Assembly: GCA_001695595.3 (NCBI GenBank)
Contig: MBPM02000163.1
Location: forward strand, 27,192 to 91,191
Source: Plasmopara viticola
Lineage: Eukaryota > Oomycota > Peronosporomycetes > Peronosporales > Peronosporaceae
DNA: 64,000 nucleotides
Reading direction: 5' to 3'
In this document: in pieces, positions 1 to 8,841 of the stretch
Numbering within the stretch: the first letter of the stretch is position 1
Layout: every line of letters begins with the position of its first letter
The notes under the pieces: generated by a model
What the model was told of the DNA's origin: nothing
The model's input: only the letters and a program-made list of their open reading frames with translations
Databases searched by the model: none
Made by a program: the position numbers and the translations under genes

Positions 1-109
1 TTATCTAGCACAGCGCCATTTGCTACTCCACTGACAGGACCTACTTTAAAAACACACACGCTCTTTAGCAAGTTTTGATGAAACTGGTTGACGCCTTCTG
101 ACTTAATTT

Positions 110-113
110 AAAA
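110..113 (-). terminator. Candidate RNA polymerase III terminator (first of an array-wide series)
   Basis: On the minus strand this is TTTT, the first run of four T after the tRNA at 203-304, about 90 nt beyond its 3' end. Only TTT runs occur before it. The same tract lies at the same offset in the other units. Pol III normally stops at T4 or longer, so the primary transcript would have an unusually long trailer. Weaker termination at TTT cannot be excluded. Confidence 0.45.
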
Positions 114-142
114 GAGAGGAGCAGCACGGAAGAATAAGACAA

Positions 143-165
143 GGCTTTAGTACAAAGGCAAAGCC
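143..165 (-). other. Conserved hairpin in the tRNA trailer
   Basis: GGCTTT and AAAGCC form a 6-bp stem around an 11-nt loop. It lies about 38 nt past the tRNA 3' end and before the T4 tract. In arrays 3-5 the loop differs (agtgca or agagca in place of agtaca) while both stem arms are kept. In one unit near 62810 the arm is changed to GGAGTT. The role is unknown; it may be a processing or stability element. Confidence 0.4.
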
Positions 166-202
166 AACCTAAAGGCGAATGATACAAGCCGTAACATCAA
201 GT

Positions 203-304
203 CCGAGTGGCCGGAATCGAACCAGCGACCAATTGATTTCCGAGTATACTGAGCTCAGTATCGAACACTACAGTCAATCGCTCTACCAACTGAGCTACAC
301 TCGG
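203..304 (-). tRNA. tRNA-Tyr(GUA) with 30-nt intron (reference copy)
   Basis: Decodes UAU/UAC. Read on the minus strand it folds into a perfect 7-bp acceptor (CCGAGTG/CACTCGG), D arm GCTC/GAGC, anticodon stem ATTGA/TCAAT, loop CTGTAG+A with anticodon GTA, 5-nt variable loop, and T arm GCTGG/CCGGC. A 30-nt intron follows position 37, the canonical eukaryotic site, and contains the 16-nt perfect palindrome ATACTGAGCTCAGTAT. A box TAGCTCAGTTGG and B box GGTTCGATTCC match the Pol III internal promoter. The exonic part is 72 nt. The body closely resembles other eukaryotic tRNA-Tyr genes. Confidence 0.97.
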
Positions 305-581
305 TTGTTAAGTGCCTTTCACGTTAAAACATACAAAAACGTCGCATACCTCCTTCACGCTCAACTAAGACATCTGAGCTTATCTAGCACAGCGCCATTT
401 GCTACTCCACTGACAGGACCTACTTTAAAAACACACACGCTCTTTAGCAAGTTTTGATGAAACTGGTTGACGCCTTCTGACTTAATTTAAAAGAGAGGAG
501 CAGCACGGAAGAATAAGACAAGGCTTTAGTACAAAGGCAAAGCCAACCTAAAGGCGAATGATACAAGCCGTAACATCAAGT

Positions 582-683
582 CCGAGTGGCCGGAATCGAA
601 CCAGCGACCAATTGATTTCCGAGTATACTGAGCTCAGTATCGAACACTACAGTCAATCGCTCTACCAACTGAGCTACACTCGG
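582..683 (-). tRNA. tRNA-Tyr(GUA), array 1 copy 2
   Basis: No difference seen from the copy at 203-304. Confidence 0.96.
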
Positions 684-960
684 TTGTTAAGTGCCTTTCA
701 CGTTAAAACATACAAAAACGTCGCATACCTCCTTCACGCTCAACTAAGACATCTGAGCTTATCTAGCACAGCGCCATTTGCTACTCCACTGACAGGACCT
801 ACTTTAAAAACACACACGCTCTTTAGCAAGTTTTGATGAAACTGGTTGACGCCTTCTGACTTAATTTAAAAGAGAGGAGCAGCACGGAAGAATAAGACAA
901 GGCTTTAGTACAAAGGCAAAGCCAACCTAAAGGCGAATGATACAAGCCGTAACATCAAGT

Positions 961-1062
961 CCGAGTGGCCGGAATCGAACCAGCGACCAATTGATTTCCG
1001 AGTATACTGAGCTCAGTATCGAACACTACAGTCAATCGCTCTACCAACTGAGCTACACTCGG
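961..1062 (-). tRNA. tRNA-Tyr(GUA), array 1 copy 3
   Basis: Same sequence as the reference copy; intron present. Confidence 0.96.
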
Positions 1063-1339
1063 TTGTTAAGTGCCTTTCACGTTAAAACATACAAAAACGT
1101 CGCATACCTCCTTCACGCTCAACTAAGACATCTGAGCTTATCTAGCACAGCGCCATTTGCTACTCCACTGACAGGACCTACTTTAAAAACACACACGCTC
1201 TTTAGCAAGTTTTGATGAAACTGGTTGACGCCTTCTGACTTAATTTAAAAGAGAGGAGCAGCACGGAAGAATAAGACAAGGCTTTAGTACAAAGGCAAAG
1301 CCAACCTAAAGGCGAATGATACAAGCCGTAACATCAAGT

Positions 1340-1441
1340 CCGAGTGGCCGGAATCGAACCAGCGACCAATTGATTTCCGAGTATACTGAGCTCAGTATCG
1401 AACACTACAGTCAATCGCTCTACCAACTGAGCTACACTCGG
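1340..1441 (-). tRNA. tRNA-Tyr(GUA), array 1 copy 4
   Basis: Same sequence as the reference copy; intron present. Confidence 0.96.
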
Positions 1442-1718
1442 TTGTTAAGTGCCTTTCACGTTAAAACATACAAAAACGTCGCATACCTCCTTCACGCTCA
1501 ACTAAGACATCTGAGCTTATCTAGCACAGCGCCATTTGCTACTCCACTGACAGGACCTACTTTAAAAACACACACGCTCTTTAGCAAGTTTTGATGAAAC
1601 TGGTTGACGCCTTCTGACTTAATTTAAAAGAGAGGAGCAGCACGGAAGAATAAGACAAGGCTTTAGTACAAAGGCAAAGCCAACCTAAAGGCGAATGATA
1701 CAAGCCGTAACATCAAGT

Positions 1719-1820
1719 CCGAGTGGCCGGAATCGAACCAGCGACCAATTGATTTCCGAGTATACTGAGCTCAGTATCGAACACTACAGTCAATCGCTCT
1801 ACCAACTGAGCTACACTCGG
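1719..1820 (-). tRNA. tRNA-Tyr(GUA), array 1 copy 5
   Basis: Same sequence as the reference copy; intron present. Confidence 0.96.
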
Positions 1821-2097
1821 TTGTTAAGTGCCTTTCACGTTAAAACATACAAAAACGTCGCATACCTCCTTCACGCTCAACTAAGACATCTGAGCTTATC
1901 TAGCACAGCGCCATTTGCTACTCCACTGACAGGACCTACTTTAAAAACACACACGCTCTTTAGCAAGTTTTGATGAAACTGGTTGACGCCTTCTGACTTA
2001 ATTTAAAAGAGAGGAGCAGCACGGAAGAATAAGACAAGGCTTTAGTACAAAGGCAAAGCCAACCTAAAGGCGAATGATACAAGCCGTAACATCAAGT

Positions 2098-2199
2098 CCG
2101 AGTGGCCGGAATCGAACCAGCGACCAATTGATTTCCGAGTATACTGAGCTCAGTATCGAACACTACAGTCAATCGCTCTACCAACTGAGCTACACTCGG
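2098..2199 (-). tRNA. tRNA-Tyr(GUA), array 1 copy 6
   Basis: Same sequence as the reference copy; intron present. Confidence 0.96.
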
Positions 2200-2476
2200 T
2201 TGTTAAGTGCCTTTCACGTTAAAACATACAAAAACGTCGCATACCTCCTTCACGCTCAACTAAGACATCTGAGCTTATCTAGCACAGCGCCATTTGCTAC
2301 TCCACTGACAGGACCTACTTTAAAAACACACACGCTCTTTAGCAAGTTTTGATGAAACTGGTTGACGCCTTCTGACTTAATTTAAAAGAGAGGAGCAGCA
2401 CGGAAGAATAAGACAAGGCTTTAGTACAAAGGCAAAGCCAACCTAAAGGCGAATGATACAAGCCGTAACATCAAGT

Positions 2477-2578
2477 CCGAGTGGCCGGAATCGAACCAGC
2501 GACCAATTGATTTCCGAGTATACTGAGCTCAGTATCGAACACTACAGTCAATCGCTCTACCAACTGAGCTACACTCGG
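2477..2578 (-). tRNA. tRNA-Tyr(GUA), array 1 copy 7
   Basis: Gene unchanged. Its 5' flank has the only spacer substitution of array 1 (plus strand gttaaCtgcc instead of gttaaGtgcc), a variant common in array 2. Confidence 0.96.
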
Positions 2579-2855
2579 TTGTTAACTGCCTTTCACGTTA
2601 AAACATACAAAAACGTCGCATACCTCCTTCACGCTCAACTAAGACATCTGAGCTTATCTAGCACAGCGCCATTTGCTACTCCACTGACAGGACCTACTTT
2701 AAAAACACACACGCTCTTTAGCAAGTTTTGATGAAACTGGTTGACGCCTTCTGACTTAATTTAAAAGAGAGGAGCAGCACGGAAGAATAAGACAAGGCTT
2801 TAGTACAAAGGCAAAGCCAACCTAAAGGCGAATGATACAAGCCGTAACATCAAGT

Positions 2856-2957
2856 CCGAGTGGCCGGAATCGAACCAGCGACCAATTGATTTCCGAGTAT
2901 ACTGAGCTCAGTATCGAACACTACAGTCAATCGCTCTACCAACTGAGCTACACTCGG
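2856..2957 (-). tRNA. tRNA-Tyr(GUA), array 1 copy 8
   Basis: Same sequence as the reference copy; intron present. Confidence 0.96.
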
Positions 2958-3234
2958 TTGTTAAGTGCCTTTCACGTTAAAACATACAAAAACGTCGCAT
3001 ACCTCCTTCACGCTCAACTAAGACATCTGAGCTTATCTAGCACAGCGCCATTTGCTACTCCACTGACAGGACCTACTTTAAAAACACACACGCTCTTTAG
3101 CAAGTTTTGATGAAACTGGTTGACGCCTTCTGACTTAATTTAAAAGAGAGGAGCAGCACGGAAGAATAAGACAAGGCTTTAGTACAAAGGCAAAGCCAAC
3201 CTAAAGGCGAATGATACAAGCCGTAACATCAAGT

Positions 3235-3336
3235 CCGAGTGGCCGGAATCGAACCAGCGACCAATTGATTTCCGAGTATACTGAGCTCAGTATCGAACAC
3301 TACAGTCAATCGCTCTACCAACTGAGCTACACTCGG
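3235..3336 (-). tRNA. tRNA-Tyr(GUA), array 1 copy 9
   Basis: Same sequence as the reference copy; intron present. Confidence 0.96.
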
Positions 3337-3613
3337 TTGTTAAGTGCCTTTCACGTTAAAACATACAAAAACGTCGCATACCTCCTTCACGCTCAACTAA
3401 GACATCTGAGCTTATCTAGCACAGCGCCATTTGCTACTCCACTGACAGGACCTACTTTAAAAACACACACGCTCTTTAGCAAGTTTTGATGAAACTGGTT
3501 GACGCCTTCTGACTTAATTTAAAAGAGAGGAGCAGCACGGAAGAATAAGACAAGGCTTTAGTACAAAGGCAAAGCCAACCTAAAGGCGAATGATACAAGC
3601 CGTAACATCAAGT

Positions 3614-3715
3614 CCGAGTGGCCGGAATCGAACCAGCGACCAATTGATTTCCGAGTATACTGAGCTCAGTATCGAACACTACAGTCAATCGCTCTACCAA
3701 CTGAGCTACACTCGG
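3614..3715 (-). tRNA. tRNA-Tyr(GUA), array 1 copy 10
   Basis: Same sequence as the reference copy; intron present. Confidence 0.96.
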
Positions 3716-3992
3716 TTGTTAAGTGCCTTTCACGTTAAAACATACAAAAACGTCGCATACCTCCTTCACGCTCAACTAAGACATCTGAGCTTATCTAGCA
3801 CAGCGCCATTTGCTACTCCACTGACAGGACCTACTTTAAAAACACACACGCTCTTTAGCAAGTTTTGATGAAACTGGTTGACGCCTTCTGACTTAATTTA
3901 AAAGAGAGGAGCAGCACGGAAGAATAAGACAAGGCTTTAGTACAAAGGCAAAGCCAACCTAAAGGCGAATGATACAAGCCGTAACATCAAGT

Positions 3993-4094
3993 CCGAGTGG
4001 CCGGAATCGAACCAGCGACCAATTGATTTCCGAGTATACTGAGCTCAGTATCGAACACTACAGTCAATCGCTCTACCAACTGAGCTACACTCGG
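3993..4094 (-). tRNA. tRNA-Tyr(GUA), array 1 copy 11
   Basis: Same sequence as the reference copy; intron present. Confidence 0.96.
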
Positions 4095-4371
4095 TTGTTA
4101 AGTGCCTTTCACGTTAAAACATACAAAAACGTCGCATACCTCCTTCACGCTCAACTAAGACATCTGAGCTTATCTAGCACAGCGCCATTTGCTACTCCAC
4201 TGACAGGACCTACTTTAAAAACACACACGCTCTTTAGCAAGTTTTGATGAAACTGGTTGACGCCTTCTGACTTAATTTAAAAGAGAGGAGCAGCACGGAA
4301 GAATAAGACAAGGCTTTAGTACAAAGGCAAAGCCAACCTAAAGGCGAATGATACAAGCCGTAACATCAAGT

Positions 4372-4473
4372 CCGAGTGGCCGGAATCGAACCAGCGACCA
4401 ATTGATTTCCGAGTATACTGAGCTCAGTATCGAACACTACAGTCAATCGCTCTACCAACTGAGCTACACTCGG
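4372..4473 (-). tRNA. tRNA-Tyr(GUA), array 1 copy 12
   Basis: Same sequence as the reference copy; intron present. Confidence 0.96.
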
Positions 4474-4750
4474 TTGTTAAGTGCCTTTCACGTTAAAACA
4501 TACAAAAACGTCGCATACCTCCTTCACGCTCAACTAAGACATCTGAGCTTATCTAGCACAGCGCCATTTGCTACTCCACTGACAGGACCTACTTTAAAAA
4601 CACACACGCTCTTTAGCAAGTTTTGATGAAACTGGTTGACGCCTTCTGACTTAATTTAAAAGAGAGGAGCAGCACGGAAGAATAAGACAAGGCTTTAGTA
4701 CAAAGGCAAAGCCAACCTAAAGGCGAATGATACAAGCCGTAACATCAAGT

Positions 4751-4852
4751 CCGAGTGGCCGGAATCGAACCAGCGACCAATTGATTTCCGAGTATACTGA
4801 GCTCAGTATCGAACACTACAGTCAATCGCTCTACCAACTGAGCTACACTCGG
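4751..4852 (-). tRNA. tRNA-Tyr(GUA), array 1 copy 13
   Basis: Gene unchanged. The spacer on its 5' side lacks 6 bp (tttagc) near 4990. Confidence 0.96.
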
Positions 4853-5123
4853 TTGTTAAGTGCCTTTCACGTTAAAACATACAAAAACGTCGCATACCTC
4901 CTTCACGCTCAACTAAGACATCTGAGCTTATCTAGCACAGCGCCATTTGCTACTCCACTGACAGGACCTACTTTAAAAACACACACGCTCAAGTTTTGAT
5001 GAAACTGGTTGACGCCTTCTGACTTAATTTAAAAGAGAGGAGCAGCACGGAAGAATAAGACAAGGCTTTAGTACAAAGGCAAAGCCAACCTAAAGGCGAA
5101 TGATACAAGCCGTAACATCAAGT

Positions 5124-5225
5124 CCGAGTGGCCGGAATCGAACCAGCGACCAATTGATTTCCGAGTATACTGAGCTCAGTATCGAACACTACAGTCAATC
5201 GCTCTACCAACTGAGCTACACTCGG
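5124..5225 (-). tRNA. tRNA-Tyr(GUA), array 1 copy 14
   Basis: Same sequence as the reference copy; intron present. Confidence 0.96.
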
Positions 5226-5502
5226 TTGTTAAGTGCCTTTCACGTTAAAACATACAAAAACGTCGCATACCTCCTTCACGCTCAACTAAGACATCTGAGC
5301 TTATCTAGCACAGCGCCATTTGCTACTCCACTGACAGGACCTACTTTAAAAACACACACGCTCTTTAGCAAGTTTTGATGAAACTGGTTGACGCCTTCTG
5401 ACTTAATTTAAAAGAGAGGAGCAGCACGGAAGAATAAGACAAGGCTTTAGTACAAAGGCAAAGCCAACCTAAAGGCGAATGATACAAGCCGTAACATCAA
5501 GT

Positions 5503-5604
5503 CCGAGTGGCCGGAATCGAACCAGCGACCAATTGATTTCCGAGTATACTGAGCTCAGTATCGAACACTACAGTCAATCGCTCTACCAACTGAGCTACAC
5601 TCGG
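5503..5604 (-). tRNA. tRNA-Tyr(GUA), array 1 copy 15
   Basis: Same sequence as the reference copy; intron present. Confidence 0.96.
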
Positions 5605-5881
5605 TTGTTAAGTGCCTTTCACGTTAAAACATACAAAAACGTCGCATACCTCCTTCACGCTCAACTAAGACATCTGAGCTTATCTAGCACAGCGCCATTT
5701 GCTACTCCACTGACAGGACCTACTTTAAAAACACACACGCTCTTTAGCAAGTTTTGATGAAACTGGTTGACGCCTTCTGACTTAATTTAAAAGAGAGGAG
5801 CAGCACGGAAGAATAAGACAAGGCTTTAGTACAAAGGCAAAGCCAACCTAAAGGCGAATGATACAAGCCGTAACATCAAGT

Positions 5882-5983
5882 CCGAGTGGCCGGAATCGAA
5901 CCAGCGACCAATTGATTTCCGAGTATACTGAGCTCAGTATCGAACACTACAGTCAATCGCTCTACCAACTGAGCTACACTCGG
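5882..5983 (-). tRNA. tRNA-Tyr(GUA), array 1 copy 16, at the 5' junction of element 1
   Basis: Complete gene whose 5' end (5983) directly touches the first base of element 1. Its first 17 nucleotides (5967-5983) are the left target-site duplication. The internal A and B boxes are intact, so it can still be transcribed although its natural upstream flank is gone. Confidence 0.96.
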
Positions 5984-5998
5984 ACTTCTCAATTTGCC
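5984..5998 (+). promoter_or_regulatory. Oomycete-type Inr/FPR core promoter at the first base of element 1
   Basis: ACTTCTCAATTTGCC matches positions AYTYYNCAWTTTNYY of the recalled oomycete Inr+FPR consensus. The A normally used as transcription start is the first base of the element. The upstream part of the Inr (TC) is supplied by the target and reads GG. All five elements share this start, so the promoter is carried downstream of +1 and is copied with each transposition. Confidence 0.6.
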
Positions 5999-6081
5999 GG
6001 CAACCCCACAAGTCGACTCTTCAGAAGAACCCAACCCTCACCCTCTTTCCCAGCCATCCTTTTGCTCTCTAGCCAGTACAG

Positions 6082-8798
6082 ATGGAAAATCAAGCTGCAG
6101 GAAAATTCGCAACCCCCCTTCTCTACGCCTCCTCGCCATCTGCTGTCCAGTCGCCACGCGACGCAGCCGGATCTTCGCCTGTCTCTGCATCAAGAATCCA
6201 GTCGGCACCCAGCAATCTGGGTACCTCGGGAAGTCCATCTCCCTCGGATTCTCCAACCGGCTCTGATTCCTCTGATGACGCCTCGCCAGCCACCCATCCA
6301 GCTGCGCCACCGTCGCCTCTCGTACCTTTGTCGCCCCCCTCGTCCGCGCCCTCCGAGCCGCCTGCACCCGCGCTTAAAGACTCGGATGACGAGCCGATGG
6401 ATGCGCCTCCGGTTTCTGTTACCAACGTCGCTGCTGCTGCCGTGTCTGCTGTTGTTCTTTCCCCCGCCAACGCCGTGGACTCCAGCACGACTGTGATCGC
6501 AGATCACGATGACGAGCCGATGGAGTTACCTCCAACTGTTAAAGCGTTGACTACACCTATCGACAAGCGTCCAACGATGGCCGCACTGCTGCGAGAGCAG
6601 GAGACCATCCGTCGCGACGAAGCCAAAGTCGAAGCGAATAGAAGCCGCATCGAGACGCCAAAACCGCTCGCGTGTGACATCGAGTCGATCGAGCGCCAGT
6701 ACGCTGCTGGGCGTGGCTGGTCATTCATCGCCTCGCAGATGGACCAAGCGCGGCCGTACGCATTGCCCCGCGCGCGTTACGACATGGTCATTGACACGGG
6801 TCGCACTTTCGCGAAGACTCCGCTACAGAAGATCATGGCGTCGCTGGCTGGTTCGCACCACGGTAACGACGCGCTTGAGAACCTGTACAGCGAGCATGCG
6901 ATCGGCCAAGTGTCGAAGCTCCCTGGCGGTAATTTACGCGTAAAGATCAAGACAAAGGAAGCCTGCCTCAAGCTTGAGCGCACAAAAGTGAACATCTTGG
7001 GCAGTGTCTTCTCGTTCAAGGAGTTCGACGTCCTCGCAGGCAAGTACTTCCTCGACATTTCCAACGTCGATTCGGACACTAACACGGACGCGATCCTGCA
7101 TCGGCTCTTCATCCTTGGGTGCAAGCCGATCTATGACACGTTCCGCGAGGTAAATATGGCTACCGGCATCACTTCGGCGACGTGGCGAGTGTACTTCCTC
7201 TCGAACACGTGTCCACTACAGCTAATGGTGAACGGCTCGGTATGCGACCAGATCCTGTTCGACAACAAGCTGCACCCAGCTCACGGCAAGAGCGCACCGT
7301 TTCAGTCCGAGCGTCTACCGTATGGTTATCGCTCGCTCCACGGCATCGACCTGCTCACAAGCGACGAAGTCTTCCCGCGTCCAGACCCTCCGGTCGAGTC
7401 GCCGTCGTCGTCGTCACAGGCGTCGAAGCAAACCAAGAAACATCAACAAGCTATGCCAACGATCCCTACGCAAGCGGTGGCGAACGGCAAGCGAATGACC
7501 TCGCTGCAGAAGGCAGTTGAGGAGTCCAAGAAGCGCAATGGGAAGCTCCAAAGCGGAGCTCCGCATGGCTCGCCTCCTGGCACCAACCAGCTCGCGAAGA
7601 TCCCAAGCACCCAAGACGACGCTCTGTCGATCTCAACGTTCGAAGGATCCAACGGCAAAATTTCTCCCCCCGGCAGTCCTAACGGCAAGACGAAAGCTCC
7701 GATCTTACTCTTGATGAATGGCAGCAACGCGGACGTATTCTCGACGGTCCAGAATAAAAAGCGGCGTAGACGCAGTGACATCGACTTCACTGCTTTGCTC
7801 ACGAAGCAGCAACCGCAGCCCCTTGATGGCGTCGCGACTGCAAACTACTTCGAAGCGCTCCAGTCTATGGAAGTCGATCTCGTGGTCAAAAACGCCACCG
7901 CGAACAAGAAGCACGGCGTGCGCAAGCAGGTCGTGCCGACCAATGTGAAGCGTCCCGAGGCGCTGACGACCGCAGCGGAGTCGGCATTTTCGTTGAGAAG
8001 CACCACACAAGGATCAAGAAGGCAGCTAAGGCGTCGCCGATACTTGAGGTGACCGAGTCAATGATCAACGATGAGAATACAGCACTGCTCAACATTCTCC
8101 CGGACCGTCTCACAGAAGCAGACGCAAAGGTTCCCAGTATGGTGAAGCTCATCGAGAACGCAACAAACCCCGACCACATCGTGAAGTCGGCCGCTGCTTG
8201 TCCGCTCGCGTTCAACAGCGCGCTATCGCTCGCGATGGATGGTGACGGCAACTCGATCGAGGAGCTCGCCCAGCTTCACGCGATCAACCGCGTGTTGTGC
8301 GCGACGTATCCTGACGAAGACACAACATTTGTGACGAAGTGGAAGCGCGTCATGGGGATGTCGATGTTGCCGAAGCGTCAAGACATCTTCAAGGAGTGTG
8401 CCAAGTGGTGGACCCACACAGACGCGATCACAGAGCTGTCGCGCGCGTCCAAGGCGCTCGGCATGTTTGAGCTCGCACTCATGTCGATCGCACCAACGCT
8501 GTTTAAGAACGACCATTGGGTCCAGTACGTTACGGGCCAGCCGGTTGAGTGGATCCCGGCGCACCACATGCGTTTCCTGCACCCAAACACGCTGCTGCGA
8601 CTGCTGCGGTCAGACCTTGGTTCACACTGCTTGCAGCAGTGGAGTGAGGTACAGTGGCAAGGTCACCTGCTCGACGACCTAGAGGCGCTGCGAAAGCTCG
8701 AAGGTTACTACCCGGTCGACTCGTCGGTGCTGAAGGTCTGCGTGGATGCTGACGGCCACGCAATGACGGTAGCGGGAGGCTTGTCCACCCGTTGCTAA
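6082..8798 (+). pseudogene. Element 1 ORF1 protein (frameshifted)
   Basis: Putative nucleic-acid-binding chaperone partner of ORF2 (inferred from position), about 905 aa in two frames: 6082-8052, then 8049-8798. The break is a missing T in the run at 7987-7990; elements 2-5 read FF(M/V)EKHHTKI across it. Order: a long Pro/Ser/Ala-rich N-terminus, a short charged helix after RPTMAALL, a conserved core (QYAAGRGWSFI to HPAHGKSAPF) with an RRM-like beta-alpha pattern around FLDISNV and TWRVYFL, a disordered Lys/Ser/Pro linker with KKRRRR, and a conserved C-terminal domain ending STRC-stop. No CCHC knuckle was seen. Start chosen at the first ATG after the 98-nt leader; it aligns with the MEN start of element 5. 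It may be intact if the T deletion is a sequencing error. Confidence 0.85.
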
Positions 8799-8841
8799 AG
8801 TTGCCTCGGCTGCACAGCACGCCTGGAATGCCGTCTCTCTG

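Larger units (their letters stand above)
1..5983. repeat. tRNA-Tyr tandem array 1 (379-bp unit, 16 genes)
   Basis: Head-to-tail 379-bp units, each holding one minus-strand tRNA-Tyr and a 277-bp spacer. The only differences seen across the array are one G-to-C change just after the tRNA at 2477-2578 and a 6-bp deletion near 4990 that shortens one unit to 373 bp. The window opens inside a spacer. Such uniformity points to recent amplification or gene conversion. No protein gene is supported in the spacer. It holds a conserved hairpin and a T4 tract that could act in tRNA 3' processing and termination. Confidence 0.97.

Noticed and set aside
179..457. 92-aa open frame repeated in every unit (MIQAVTSSPSG...)
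   Set aside because: It runs antisense through the tRNA-Tyr gene and its spacer. It is repeated only because the DNA repeats, and the variants change it freely (truncations, lost starts).
1..5983. CRISPR array or bacterial repeat
   Set aside because: The unit is 379 bp with a tRNA in it and no short repeat/unique spacer pattern. Intron-containing tRNAs and LINEs are eukaryotic.
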